64,000 bases of DNA, from positions 124,001 through 188,000 of the forward strand of contig OZ251536.1 of assembly GCA_965243245.1 (NCBI GenBank), read 5' to 3'. The notes below the pieces were generated by a model. It was not told where the DNA came from. It made no database searches and saw nothing but the letters and a program-made list of their open reading frames with translations. This document shows positions 15,001 through 21,640 of this stretch, in pieces. The first letter of the stretch is position 1, and every line of letters starts with the position of its first letter. Position numbers and translations under genes: made by a program. This DNA is from JAYQKL01 sp965243245 (lineage in GTDB: Bacteria > Pseudomonadota > Alphaproteobacteria > RS24).

Positions 15001-18000
15001 GACCCGCATTGTTACTTTGAGCGTTACTGATTTGAATGATAATGCGCCGGTGTTTACGTCTAGTGCGACGGCATCGGTTAATGAGAATATTGCGGCCAAT
15101 GATGATGGTGATACCCAAGGCAGTGCGGCGACTATTTATACAGCTATTGCCGCCCCTGATGATGCAGGCGATACGGTTAGCTATAGTTTGACGTCGGCTA
15201 ATGATGGTGACTCGTTTGGGATTAATGCGTCAACGGGCACTGTTTGGTTCCGTAGCCCGCCCGATTTTGAAACCAAATCGAGTTATAGCTTCACGGTGGT
15301 TGCTTCTGTTACGGCAGATGGTGTGACGCTAACAAGTGACCGCAATATTACTTTGAGCATTAATGATTTGGATGAAAATGCGCCGACGCTCACCTCTGCT
15401 GGGACAGTCCAGCCGATTGCTGAAAATATAGCCACCCAAACGGACACAGGCGTTACCTTAACGCCAGCAGATGTGGAGGGTGATACGTTCAATGCGGGTA
15501 GTTTCACTGTCTATGAAGGTACCGATACGACTGCCTCCACCCGTTTTGGCGTGATTGAGGATAATACGGGTGTTTTCAGGCTGGTTTTACGAGCGAATAA
15601 CCCGCTTAATTTTGAAACCGAACAGACGATTAATCTTCGTGTGGTTGTGTCCGATGGGACTTTGACGAGTGAAGCTGTTGATGTCACCGTTACTGTCACG
15701 GATGAGAATGATGCGCCAACACTGACGTTGAGGGATACGGATGTGGCGGTTCGTGAGAGCGGCGAGGATGATATCGGCGATGCGGTGGATGCTGACCTTG
15801 CCGCTAATGGTGTGCTTATCTTTGGCGATGCGGAAACCTCATTGACAAATTTAAGCGTTTTCATTGGCAATACGGACGCGATGATCGCCAATATACAAAC
15901 CCCACTTAGCCGCAATGCGAGTACAGAAACGACTGTAATGATTAATGGTGACGCCAGTAACTCAAATGGCGACGCCTATGGTCAATTTACCTTCAAACGA
16001 GCAACTGACGGCACAGTCACTTGGGCGTATATACTGGATGATGATGCCGCGAACGGGCTTACTGCGGGTCAAACCGCCACCGATAGTGTTTGGGTGCGGG
16101 TTAATGATGGTATTTCAAACAGCTCTGTTGAACAAATCACGGTTACGATTACGGGCACCAATGATCCGCCGACACTAACCAACAACGGTTCTAGGTTCGC
16201 CTATATTGCTGAAACTGCGACCTCCGAAACGGATACAGGCATTAGCTTCACCGCGAGCGATGATGATACTGTTCTCCGTAGCAATGTCCTGAACCAAAAC
16301 AATACCAGCGTTTTATCGTCGCGTTTTGCACTGGTTTTTGAGGGTATCTCTGATGGTTCTGATGGTTCTGTCGCGGGTGATAGTATTTTTAAGCTGGTTT
16401 TACTGCCGGGTGCCATCATTGATTTTGAAACCGAGCCGAGGATTACGCTGTGGGTGGGCGTGTATGATCCATCTTTTGCTCCAGCCTGGTTGAGGCTCTT
16501 CATTAATATCACGGATGTGGCAAATCATCCGCTGCTGTTTAGGTCTGCTGACACGGCGGAAGTGGATGAGAATATTGCGGCCAATAATAGTGAAGATACG
16601 CAAGGCAGTGCGGCGACTATCTATACAGCTATTGCCACCCTTGATGATGCAGGCGATACGGTTGTCTATAGCCTGACATCGGCTAATGATGGTGACTCGT
16701 TTGGGATTAATGCGTCAACGGGCACTGTTTGGTTCCGCACCTCGCCTGATTTTGAAACCAAATCGAGTTATAGCTTCACGGTGACAGCGACTGTTACGGT
16801 GGGCACTGACATCCAAACAGAGTCTCAAGAGGTTACGGTCAATATTACGGATGTGAATGATAGGCCAATCACGAGGGCTGATGCGTTTGCAAACCCACAT
16901 AATATTGCTGAAACTGCGACCTTCGAAACGGATACGGGGATTATCATCTATGCTAGCGATCAGGATGATGAGAATATCTTTAGCTTTATCACGCCAGCCG
17001 GCACTCCCCGCGTTTCATCGTCGCGTTTTGCACTGGTTTTTGAGGGTATCTCTGATGGTTCTGATGGTTCTGTCGCTGGTGATAGTATTTTTAAGCTGGT
17101 TTTACTGCCGGGTGCCGTCTTTGATTTTGAAACCGAGCCGACGATTATGCTGCATGTGGGCGTGTATGATGATAGTTTTGATGTACACAGGAGGGTTCTC
17201 ACCATTAATATCACGGATGTGGCAAATCATCCGCTGCTGTTTAGGTCTGCAGACACGGCGGAAGTGGATGAGAATATTGCGGCCAATGATGATGGTGATA
17301 CCCAAGGCAGTGCGGAGACTATCTATACAGCTGTTGCCACCCCTGATGATGCAGGCGATACGGTTAGCTATAGCCTGACATCGGCTAATGATGGTGACTC
17401 GTTTGGGATTAATGCGTCAACGGGCACTGTTTGGTTCCGCACCTCGCCCGACCATGAGAACAAATCGAGTTATAGCTTCACGGTGGTTGCTTCTGTTACG
17501 GCGGATGGGGTGACTCTGACAAGGGAACTTACTGTCACACTCACCCTTAATAACCTGAATGATAATATACCCACGCTTGACACACCGAATGGGGTAGCAG
17601 GCGAGATTGCTGAAAACATTGCGGACGAGACGGATACAGGCATTACCTTTACGCCAGCAGATTTGGATGGTGTTACGTTCGGTGTGGCGAGTTTCACTGT
17701 CTCTGAAAGTGATAATGTTCCCACCCGTTTTGGCGTGATTGATGATAATGGCGTTTTCAAGCTGGTTTTATTGCGGGGTAACGCACTTAATTTTGAAACC
17801 GAACAGACGATTAATCTTCGTGTGGTTGTGTCCGATGGGACTTTTGATAGTGAAGCTGTTGATGTCACCGTTACTGTCACGGATGTGAATGATGCGCCGA
17901 CTGTGTCGCTTGGCGATACGGATGATTTAGTGGTTAACGAGGCCGGGTCTGTTTATGTGGCGTTTAACTTGTTCCTTAATATTAAATTTACCCCAAAACC

Positions 18001-21000
18001 CGGCACAAACCCTTCCGGTATTAATTTTACACATACGTTTGATGCGAATAGTAATGTCGCTAATGGGACATTCATTATAAAAATGGACTCTCCGTATGAT
18101 GAGGTTGAAATTTTTGATAATAGTGATAGTCCTTCATATACGTACGATCATATTATTAATCAGTTTAATGTGGCTCAACAAGACGAGACGCGTTATATGA
18201 CGGCATTGCTATTTGCTGGGGACGGCCATATTGCGTATCCCTTATTCAGAATCTTGGGTTTTGGGCGTGATAGGTCTGGTTTGTACAGCCCCACGCCTCG
18301 TGATGATATCCCCGCCGACCTTGCCGCTAATGGCGTGCTTAACATTAGCGATGCGGAAACCTCATTGACAAATTTAAGCGTTTTCATTGGCAATACTGAC
18401 GCGACTATCTCCAATATAACCGAAGAGATTGAAGCGGGTACGCCTAGAACGATTGCTGGTATGGGCGTATCCGATGCGATCGCAGATGGCGTCTATGGGA
18501 GCTTCACCTTAACGCGTTCTGCGGATGACGGCTCGGTGACTTGGAACTACACGCTGAATGAGGATGCCGTGAACGCGCTTGGCGATGGTCAAACCGCAAC
18601 TGATAGTGTTTGGGTGCGGGTTCAAGATGATGATTTGGCTAGCACGGTTCAGGAAATCAAGGTGTTGATTACGGGGGCGAATGATGCGCCCACGCTCACC
18701 TCTGCTGGGACAGTCCAGCCGATTGCTGAAAATATAGCCACCCAAACGGACACAGGCGTTACCTTAACGCCAGCAGATGTGGATGTGAATACGACATTTG
18801 ATGCGGATAGTTTCACTGTCTATGAAGTGACAAACGGCACGGCTGATACAGATATTTCCTCGCGGTTTAGGGTGGTTGCTGGTGATGATGCTGATAATGA
18901 TAATGATTACAAGCTGGTTCTTTTGGCGGGGCAACTGACTGATTATGAAATCGAACCGACGATTAGGCTTAATGTGAATGTGACTGACGGGGTTAATGTT
19001 TCTGACACTGTTGAGGTCACGGTGACGCTCACCGATGAATTGGATAGTCCGCCGGTGTTTTCGTCTGCTGAGGCGGCGGCAGTCGATGAGAATATTGAGG
19101 CCAATAATAATGCCAGCGTTCAAGGCACTGCGGCGACTATTTATACAGCTGAGATTACAGCAAATCTGACTTATGATACGATTATCTATAGTCTGCTAGA
19201 CACTGATGAGGGGAACGATTTCGGCATTGATGGCACGAGTGGCAATGTCTGGTTCAAATTCTCGCCCGATTATGAGGATGAAGACGAGAGGGAGTATACA
19301 TTCACGGTGCAGGCTGTGGCTACGGCGGATGGGATGACGCAAGCAGCGGAGCGTACAGTTACGCTAAGCGTGAATAATCTGAACGATAATCGGCCGGTGT
19401 TTACGTCTGGTTCGACGGCGTCGGTTAATGAGAATATTGAGGCGAATAATAATGCCAGCGTTCAAGGCACTGCGATGACGGTTTACAGGGTTGCTGCAAT
19501 ACCAGATGTTGCTGGCCATACGGTTAGCTATAGCCTTATGGCGGCTAATGATGGTGCCTCCTTCGGGATTGATGGCACGAGTGGCAATGTCTGGTTCCGC
19601 GAGCCGCCCGATTATGAGGATATCACTGAGAGGGAGTATAAATTTACGGTGCAAGCTTCTGTTACGGCGGATGGGGTTACGCAAATAAGGGTCCGTTTTG
19701 TTACTTTGAGCGTTACTGATTTGAATGATAATCCGCCTGCGCTTACGTCTAGTACGACGGCATCGGTTAATGAGAATGTTGCGGCCAATAATAGTGAAGA
19801 TACCCAAGGCAGTGCGATGATGGTTTACAGGGCTTTTGCAATACCAGATGTTGCTGGCCATACGGTTAGCTATAGCATTAACACTAGTGCGCCGATTTAT
19901 CAGGATGCCTCGTTTGGGATTGACTCCAGTAGTGGCATTGTCTGGTTGCTTGAGTCCCCTGACCATGAGACCCAATCGAGTTATTTATTCAGGGTGGTTG
20001 CTTCTGTTACGGCAGATGGTGTGACTCAAACAGCAACCAGCAACCTTATTACGTTGAGCATTAATGATTTGCATGATGCTCCGCCTGTGTTTACGTCTGG
20101 TTCGACGGCATCGGTTAATGAGAATATTGCCGCCAATAATAATGCTACAAACCAAGGCGGGGCGATGACGGTTTACAGGGCTGCTGCAAGACCAGATATT
20201 CCTGGCCATACGGTTAGCTATAGCCTTACGTCGGCTAATCAGGGTGACTTGTTTGGGATTGACTCCAGTATTGGCTTTGTCTGGTTGCGTGCCTCGCCCG
20301 ACTATGAGACCCGATCGCTTTATAGCTTCACGGTGGTTGCTTCTGTTACGGCAGATGGGGTGACGCTAACAAGTGACCGCAATATTACTTTGAGCATTAA
20401 TGATTTGAATGATAATGCGCCGACTGTCAACACAGCCCATGCTGATTATGATGTCACGGACACTTATGAATCAGGCGATCTAGAAGCCGCGAGCGGTAGA
20501 TGGGTCGTAGAAGATGCTGATGAGGGTGATACTCTTAGCTATGACGTTCAAGCACAAGGCACCTATGGCACGCTAAGATTCGGCACAGATGGGAACTGGG
20601 GCTATGCAATAGATACCACCAGTACAGATATTCAGAACTTGAACGAGCCGACTACTTTGACCGACACTATTACCGTGCGGGCAACAGATGAGGCGGGCGT
20701 ATTTGTGGACGGCACTGTTACCGTCATCATTAATGACGCAATCAATACTCTTTATGTGAATGGCACTTCAGGCGATGACGGCTCGCTTGGTGATGCTGCT
20801 GCGACAGACCAGCAAATCATTCAAGGCGGCGATGGTACTGATTTCCTTCGAGGCGGGACAGCAGATGATATTCTCATCGGCGGGGCGGGTAATGATACTA
20901 TTTCGTTAAATCACGGCGGTAACGATACGGTTATCTATCGGATTGCCAGCACTGATGACGGGCTTTTCGGACTTGATGGAGCTGACACGATTGACAACTT

Positions 21001-21385
21001 GAATTTTACGGCACTTGGTGTTGATAGGTTGGTGTTTGTTGATACAGATGATACCCCGCTTGGAAGCTTTGCTGATTTACTTGAGCTTGGTAAGGGTACT
21101 GATGCGCCCCTGACTGTGAGCCTCATACCTGAAACTGGTGGTACTGGTTACTTAGGCATGGTATTTACGTTTCTTGGTGATACGACGACGAGTACTGATG
21201 ATGCAACGCTAACCCTTAATTTCAAGGACACACTTATTGCAACTGATGCAAATGGTATTTTTGGAATCAATGGTATTGATACAAATAATCAGCTGAATGA
21301 TCTTGGGTTTGTTAGTTTTTCGACTAGTTATGGAAATACTTATGACGTGGTTGCCTTGGAAGAGTTTGGCTTAGAGATAATTTAA
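2..21385 (+). CDS. Giant cadherin-repeat/VCBS/RTX surface protein (5' end outside window)
   Basis: The frame is open to the left edge. The first codons match an internal region of the two downstream paralogues (near residue 343 of the second and 365 of the third), so roughly 340-365 N-terminal residues probably lie upstream and the GTG at 38 is not the true start. Order seen: end of a conserved domain (to about 240), 45 near-identical cadherin-like repeats (245-15376), divergent cadherin-like and VCBS-like modules (15377-20750), RTX-like Gly/Asp repeats such as GGAGNDTI (about 20810-20900), then a C-terminal tail ending in GLEII. Asp/Asn-rich cadherin-type linkers (DLNDNAPVF) suggest calcium-stiffened rods. 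In this class of protein an RTX block plus hydrophobic C-terminus usually marks type I secretion. Inferred role: very long adhesin or surface-layer filament. No ABC exporter, membrane-fusion protein or TolC gene is in the window. Orientation and tail sequence tie it to the next two genes. Confidence 0.9.
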   Translation, partial: NIVSITDGITTDVRGVLVHIADDGIETEYDARGEIPAEHFANLVFRPVADYLGRVEIIYTVFDGEDDSDEASLEIEVIFDPNAPVFTSSATASVNENITANDDGDTQGSAATIYTAIAAPDDAGDTVIYSLTSANDGDSFGINASTGTVWLRVAPDFETKSSYSFTVVASVTADGVTQTVSQIITLSVTDLNDNAPVFTSSATASVNENIAVNDDGDTQGSAATIYTAIAAPDDAGDTVSYSLTSANDGDSFGINASTGDVWFRAAPDHENKSSYSFTVVASVTADGVTQTATRIVTLSVTDLNDNAPVFTSSATASVNENIAVNDDGDTQGSAATIYTAIAAPDDAGDTVIYSLTSANDGDSFGINASTGDVWFRAAPDHENKSSYSFTVVASVTADGVTHSESQIITLSVTDLNDNAPVFTSSATASVNENIAANDDGDTQGSAATIYTAIAAPDDAGDTVIYSLTSANDGDSFGINASTGTVWFRAAPDHENKSSYSFTVVASVTADGVTQTATRIVTLSVTDLNDNAPVFTSSATASVNENITANDDGDTQGSAATIYTAIAAPDDAGDTVSYSLTSANDGDSFGINASTGTVWFRAAPDFETKSSYSFTVVASVTADGVTQTATRIVTLSVTDLNDNAPVFTSSATASVNENIAANDDGDTQGSAATIYTAIAAPDDAGDTVIYSLTSANDGDSFGINASTGTVWFRAAPDHETKSSYSFTVVASVTADGVTQTATRIVTLSVTDLNDNAPVFTSSATASVNENIAANDSEDTQGSAATIYTAIAAPDDAGDTVIYSLTSANDGDSFGINASTGDVWFRAAPDHENKSSYSFTVVASVTADGVTHSESQIITLSVTDLNDNAPVFTSSATASVNENIAANDDGDTQGSAATIYTAIAAPDDAGDTVSYSLTSANDGDSFGINASTGTVWLRSPPDHENKSSYSFTVVASVTADGVTHSESQIITLSVTDLNDNAPVFTSSATASVNENIAANDDGDTQGSAATIYTAIAAPDDAGDTVIYSLTSANDGDSFGINASTGDVWFRAAPDHENKSSYSFTVVASVTADGVTHSESQIITLSVTDLNDNAPVFTSSATASVNENIAANDDGDTQGSAATIYTAIAAPDDAGDTVSYSLTSANDGDSFGINASTGTVWFRAAPDHENKSSYSFTVVASVTADGVTQTATRIVTLSVTDLNDNAPVFTSSATASVNENIAVNDDGDTQGSAATIYTAIAAPDDAGDTVSYSLTSANDGDSFGINASTGDVWFRAAPDHENKSSYSFTVVASVTADGVTQTATRIVTLSVTDLNDNAPVFTSSATASVNENIAVNDDGDTQGSAATIYTAIAAPDDAGDTVSYSLTSANDGDSFGINASTGTVWLRSPPDHENKSSYSFRVVASVTADGVTQTATSNLITLSINDLNDNAPVFTSSVTASVNENIAANDDGDTQGSAATIYTAIAAPDDAGDTVSYSLTSANDGDSFGINASTGTVWFRAAPDHENKSSYSFTVVASVTADGVTQTATRIVTLSVTDLNDNAPVFTSSATASVNENIAANDDGDTQGSAATIYTAIAAPDDAGDTVSYSLTSANDGDSFGINASTGTVWLRVAPDFETKSSYSFTVVASVTADGVTQTATRIVTLSVTDLNDNAPVFTSSATASVNENIAANDDADTQGSAATIYTAIAAPDDAGDTVIYSLTSANDGDSFGINASTGIVWFRAAPDHENKASYSFTVVASVTADGVTHSASQIITLSVTDLNDNAPVFTSSATASVNENIAANDDGDTQGSAATIYTAIAAPDDAGDTVSYSLTSANDGDSFGINASTGDVWFRAAPDHENKSSYSFTVVASVTADGVTQIATRIVTLSVTDLNDNAPVFTSSATASVNENIAANDDGDTQGSAATIYTAIAAPDDAGDTVSYSLTSANDGDSFGINASTGTVWFRAAPDFETKSSYSFTVVASVTADGVTQTATRIVTLSVTDLNDNAPVFTSSATASVNENIAVNDDGDTQGSAATIYTAIAAPDDAGDTVSYSLTSANDGDSFGINASTGIVWFRAAPDHETKSSYSFTVVASVTADGVTQTATRIVTLSVTDLNDNAPVFTSSATASVNENITANDDGDTQGSAATIYTAIAAPDDAGDTVSYSLTSANDGDSFGINASTGTVWLRAAPDHENKSSYSFTVVASVTADGVTQTATRIVTLSVTDLNDNAPVFTSSATASVNENIAANDDGDTQGSAATIYTAIAAPDDAGDTVSYSLTSANDGDSFGINASTGTVWLRSPPDHENKSSYSFTVVASVTADGVTQTATRIVTLSVTDLNDNAPVFTSSATASVNENIAANDDGDTQGSAATIYTAIAAPDDAGDTVSYSLTSANDGDSFGINASTGDVWFRAAPDFETKSSYSFTVVASVTADGVTQTATRIVTLSVTDLNDNAPVFTSSATASVNENIAVNDDGDTQGSAATIYTAIAAPDDAGDTVSYSLTSANDGDSFGINASTGTVWLRSPPDHENKSSYSFTVVASVTADGVTQTATRIVTLSVTDLNDNAPVFTSSATASVNENITVNDDGDTQGSAATIYTAIAAPDDAGDTVSYSLTSANDGDSFGINASTGDVWFRAAPDHENKSSYSFTVVASVTADGVTQTATRIVTLSVTDLNDNAPVFTSSATASVNENIAVNDDGDTQGSAATIYTAIAAPDDAGDTVSYSLTSANDGDSFGINASTGTVWFRAAPDHENKSSYSFTVVASVTADGVTQTATRIVTLSVTDLNDNAPVFTSSATASVNENIAVNDDGDTQGSAATIYTAIAAPDDAGDTVSYSLTSANDGDSFGINASTGTVWLRVAPDFETKSSYSFTVVASVTADGVTQTATRIVTLSVTDLNDNAPVFTSSATASVNENIAANDDGDTQGSAATIYTAIAAPDDAGDTVSYSLTSANDGDSFGINASTGTVWFRAAPDHENKSSYSFTVVASVTADGVTHSASQIITLSVTDLNDNAPVFTSSATASVNENIAVNDDGDTQGSAATIYTAIAAPDDAGDTVSYSLTSANDGDSFGINASTGTVWFRAAPDHENKSSYSFTVVASVTADGVTQTATRIVTLSVTDLNDNAPVFTSSATASVNENIAVNDDGDTQGSAATIYTAIAAPDDAGDTVSYSLTSANDGDSFGINASTGTVWLRSPPDHENKSSYSFRVVASVTADGVTQTATSNLITLSINDLNDNAPVFTSSVTASVNENIAANDDGDTQGSAATIYTAIAAPDDAGDTVSYSLTSANDGDSFGINASTGTVWFRAAPDHENKSSYSFTVVASVTADGVTQTATRIVTLSVTDLNDNAPVFTSSATASVNENIAANDDGDTQGSAATIYTAIAAPDDAGDTVSYSLTSANDGDSFGINASTGTVWLRVAPDFETKSSYSFTVVASVTADGVTQTATRIVTLSVTDLNDNAPVFTSSATASVNENIAANDDADTQGSAATIYTAIAAPDDAGDTVIYSLTSANDGDSFGINASTGIVWFRAAPDHENKASYSFTVVASVTADGVTHSASQIITLSVTDLNDNAPVFTSSATASVNENIAANDDGDTQGSAATIYTAIAAPDDAGDTVIYSLTSANDGDSFGINASTGTVWLRVAPDHENKSSYSFTVVASVTADGVTQTATRIVTLSVTDLNDNAPVFTSSATASVNENIAVNDDGDTQGSAATIYTAIAAPDDAGDTVIYSLTSANDGDSFGINASTGTVWLRSPPDHENKSSYSFTVVASVTADGVTHSASQIITLSVTDLNDNAPVFTSSATASVNENIAVNDDGDTQGSAATIYTAIAAPDDAGDTVSYSLTSANDGDSFGINASTGTVWFRAAPDHENKSSYSFTVVASVTADGVTQIATRIVTLSITDLNDNAPVFTSSATASVNENIAANDDGDTQGSAATIYTAIAAPDDAGDTVSYSLTSANDGDSFGINASTGDVWFRAAPDHENKSSYSFTVVASVTADGVTQIATRIVTLSVTDLNDNAPVFTSSATASVNENIAANDDGDTQGSAATIYTAIAAPDDAGDTVSYSLTSANDGDSFGINASTGTVWFRAAPDFETKSSYSFTVVASVTADGVTQTATRIVTLSVTDLNDNAPVFTSSATASVNENIAVNDDGDTQGSAATIYTAIAAPDDAGDTVSYSLTSANDGDSFGINASTGIVWFRAAPDHETKSSYSFTVVASVTADGVTQTATRIVTLSVTDLNDNAPVFTSSATASVNENITANDDGDTQGSAATIYTAIAAPDDAGDTVSYSLTSANDGDSFGINASTGTVWLRVAPDHENKSSYSFTVVASVTADGVTHSASQIITLSVTDLNDNAPVFTSSATASVNENIAANDAGDTQGSAATIYTAIAAPDDAGDTVSYSLTSANDGDSFGINASTGAVWFRAAPDHENKSSYSFTVVASVTADGVTQTATRIVTLSVTDLNDNAPVFTSDATAANVNENITANDDGDTQGSAATIYTAIAAPDDAGDTVSYSLTSANDGDSFGINASTGTVWLRSPPDHENKSSYSFTVVASVTADGVTQTATRIVTLSVTDLNDNAPVFTSSATASVNENITANDDGDTQGSAATIYTAIAAPDDAGDTVSYSLTSANDGDSFGINASTGTVWFRSPPDHENKSSYSFTVVASVTADGVTQTATRIVTLSVTDLNDNPPVFTSSATASVNENIAANDDGDTQGSAATIYTAIAAPDDAGDTVSYSLTSANDGDSFGINASTGIVWFRAAPDHESGKTSYSFTVVASVTADGLTHTTTRIVTLSVTDLNDNAPVFTSSATASVNENITANDDGDTQGSAATIYTAIAAPDDAGDTVSYSLTSANDGDSFGINASTGIVWFRAAPDHENKSSYSFTVVASVTADGVTQTATRIVTLSVTDLNDNAPVFTSSATASVNENIAANDDGDTQGSAATIYTAIAAPDDAGDTVSYSLTSANDGDSFGINASTGTVWLRSPPDHENKSSYSFTVVASVTADGVTQTATRIVTLSVTDLNDNAPVFTSSATASVNENIAANDDGDTQGSAATIYTAIAAPDDAGDTVSYSLTSANDGDSFGINASTGTVWFRSPPDFETKSSYSFTVVASVTADGVTLTSDRNITLSINDLDENAPTLTSAGTVQPIAENIATQTDTGVTLTPADVEGDTFNAGSFTVYEGTDTTASTRFGVIEDNTGVFRLVLRANNPLNFETEQTINLRVVVSDGTLTSEAVDVTVTVTDENDAPTLTLRDTDVAVRESGEDDIGDAVDADLAANGVLIFGDAETSLTNLSVFIGNTDAMIANIQTPLSRNASTETTVMINGDASNSNGDAYGQFTFKRATDGTVTWAYILDDDAANGLTAGQTATDSVWVRVNDGISNSSVEQITVTITGTNDPPTLTNNGSRFAYIAETATSETDTGISFTASDDDTVLRSNVLNQNNTSVLSSRFALVFEGISDGSDGSVAGDSIFKLVLLPGAIIDFETEPRITLWVGVYDPSFAPAWLRLFINITDVANHPLLFRSADTAEVDENIAANNSEDTQGSAATIYTAIATLDDAGDTVVYSLTSANDGDSFGINASTGTVWFRTSPDFETKSSYSFTVTATVTVGTDIQTESQEVTVNITDVNDRPITRADAFANPHNIAETATFETDTGIIIYASDQDDENIFSFITPAGTPRVSSSRFALVFEGISDGSDGSVAGDSIFKLVLLPGAVFDFETEPTIMLHVGVYDDSFDVHRRVLTINITDVANHPLLFRSADTAEVDENIAANDDGDTQGSAETIYTAVATPDDAGDTVSYSLTSANDGDSFGINASTGTVWFRTSPDHENKSSYSFTVVASVTADGVTLTRELTVTLTLNNLNDNIPTLDTPNGVAGEIAENIADETDTGITFTPADLDGVTFGVASFTVSESDNVPTRFGVIDDNGVFKLVLLRGNALNFETEQTINLRVVVSDGTFDSEAVDVTVTVTDVNDAPTVSLGDTDDLVVNEAGSVYVAFNLFLNIKFTPKPGTNPSGINFTHTFDANSNVANGTFIIKMDSPYDEVEIFDNSDSPSYTYDHIINQFNVAQQDETRYMTALLFAGDGHIAYPLFRILGFGRDRSGLYSPTPRDDIPADLAANGVLNISDAETSLTNLSVFIGNTDATISNITEEIEAGTPRTIAGMGVSDAIADGVYGSFTLTRSADDGSVTWNYTLNEDAVNALGDGQTATDSVWVRVQDDDLASTVQEIKVLITGANDAPTLTSAGTVQPIAENIATQTDTGVTLTPADVDVNTTFDADSFTVYEVTNGTADTDISSRFRVVAGDDADNDNDYKLVLLAGQLTDYEIEPTIRLNVNVTDGVNVSDTVEVTVTLTDELDSPPVFSSAEAAAVDENIEANNNASVQGTAATIYTAEITANLTYDTIIYSLLDTDEGNDFGIDGTSGNVWFKFSPDYEDEDEREYTFTVQAVATADGMTQAAERTVTLSVNNLNDNRPVFTSGSTASVNENIEANNNASVQGTAMTVYRVAAIPDVAGHTVSYSLMAANDGASFGIDGTSGNVWFREPPDYEDITEREYKFTVQASVTADGVTQIRVRFVTLSVTDLNDNPPALTSSTTASVNENVAANNSEDTQGSAMMVYRAFAIPDVAGHTVSYSINTSAPIYQDASFGIDSSSGIVWLLESPDHETQSSYLFRVVASVTADGVTQTATSNLITLSINDLHDAPPVFTSGSTASVNENIAANNNATNQGGAMTVYRAAARPDIPGHTVSYSLTSANQGDLFGIDSSIGFVWLRASPDYETRSLYSFTVVASVTADGVTLTSDRNITLSINDLNDNAPTVNTAHADYDVTDTYESGDLEAASGRWVVEDADEGDTLSYDVQAQGTYGTLRFGTDGNWGYAIDTTSTDIQNLNEPTTLTDTITVRATDEAGVFVDGTVTVIINDAINTLYVNGTSGDDGSLGDAAATDQQIIQGGDGTDFLRGGTADDILIGGAGNDTISLNHGGNDTVIYRIASTDDGLFGLDGADTIDNLNFTALGVDRLVFVDTDDTPLGSFADLLELGKGTDAPLTVSLIPETGGTGYLGMVFTFLGDTTTSTDDATLTLNFKDTLIATDANGIFGINGIDTNNQLNDLGFVSFSTSYGNTYDVVALEEFGLEII
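3804..6480 (+). repeat. Long-range duplicated block, copy 1
   Basis: By eye, 3804 to about 5424 is identical to 9183 to about 10803 (offset 5379 bp), including the rare SNLITLS unit and the rare DDADTQ and NKASYS variants. The next stretch, about 5470-6480, matches about 11857-12867 at offset 6387 bp with one visible difference. The change of offset equals three extra repeat units (1008 bp) in the second copy. This is a higher-order duplication inside the array. Confidence 0.8.
9183..12867 (+). repeat. Long-range duplicated block, copy 2, with three extra units
   Basis: Partner of the block starting at 3804. It carries three additional 336-bp units (around 10800-11810) that are absent from copy 1 and are themselves made of variants seen elsewhere in the array. 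Rare variants in the flanking units are shared with copy 1 in the same order, so this is duplication rather than chance similarity. Confidence 0.8.
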
Positions 21386-21571
21386 GTCGGTTTTTTTAAG
21401 TCGGTTTGGCGCGAAAAGCCCCTTCAAGGGATGCGGGGGGCGAGGTGCGAGGGGGGCATATTCTCAATATCTTCTCCCGCCTTTTTGGTATTGCTCTCAA
21501 AACCTATATATGCAAACATATAGCTTGTAGATAGTATCCTCCAAAGGGGTAGCTGTCTATTTGCGTTCACC

Positions 21572-21601
21572 TTATCTATATGAGCGTTATCTATATGAGC
21601 G
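21572..21601 (+). repeat. Two tandem 15-bp units upstream of the second paralogue
   Basis: The unit ttatctatatgagcg occurs twice in a row, about 40 bp before the ATG at 21641. A good ribosome binding site (aggaga, 21631-21636) follows. The 255-bp gap between the first and second adhesin genes otherwise shows only a G-rich stretch around 21430-21460 and no clear gene. Confidence 0.7.
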
Positions 21602-21640
21602 TTAGAGCAAAAATAAAAAATTCTATATGTAGGAGAAAGC

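Larger units (their letters stand above)
245..15376 (+). repeat. 45 tandem cadherin-like repeats, 336 or 339 bp each
   Basis: Units start at the Asn codon of NAPVFTSS. I count 45 units: 41 of 336 bp and 4 of 339 bp (units 12, 28, 40 and 42, starting at 3941, 9320, 13355 and 14030), which sums exactly to 15,132 bp. The three-base insertions keep the frame; they are an extra residue in the SNLITLS variant (12 and 28), in the TSDATAANVNEN variant (40) and in the HESGKTS variant (42). Most units differ only at a few positions, for example STG(T/D/I/A)VW, (F/L)R(AA/SP/VA)P, D(HE/FE)(N/T)K and the QTATRIV versus HSESQII strand. Because the unit length is a multiple of three, the opposite strand also carries periodic open stretches, which are shadows. 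Confidence 0.95.

Noticed and set aside
434..15118. A regular series of 74-75 codon open frames on the minus strand across the repeat array
   Set aside because: They recur with the exact period of the repeat, have Arg/Ile-rich composition unlike any protein, and arise because the sense codons avoid stops on the other strand. They are shadows.
16857..17378. 173-codon alternative plus-strand frame inside the giant gene
   Set aside because: It overlaps the adhesin frame, has no start signal and no recognisable domain, and its existence follows from biased base composition.
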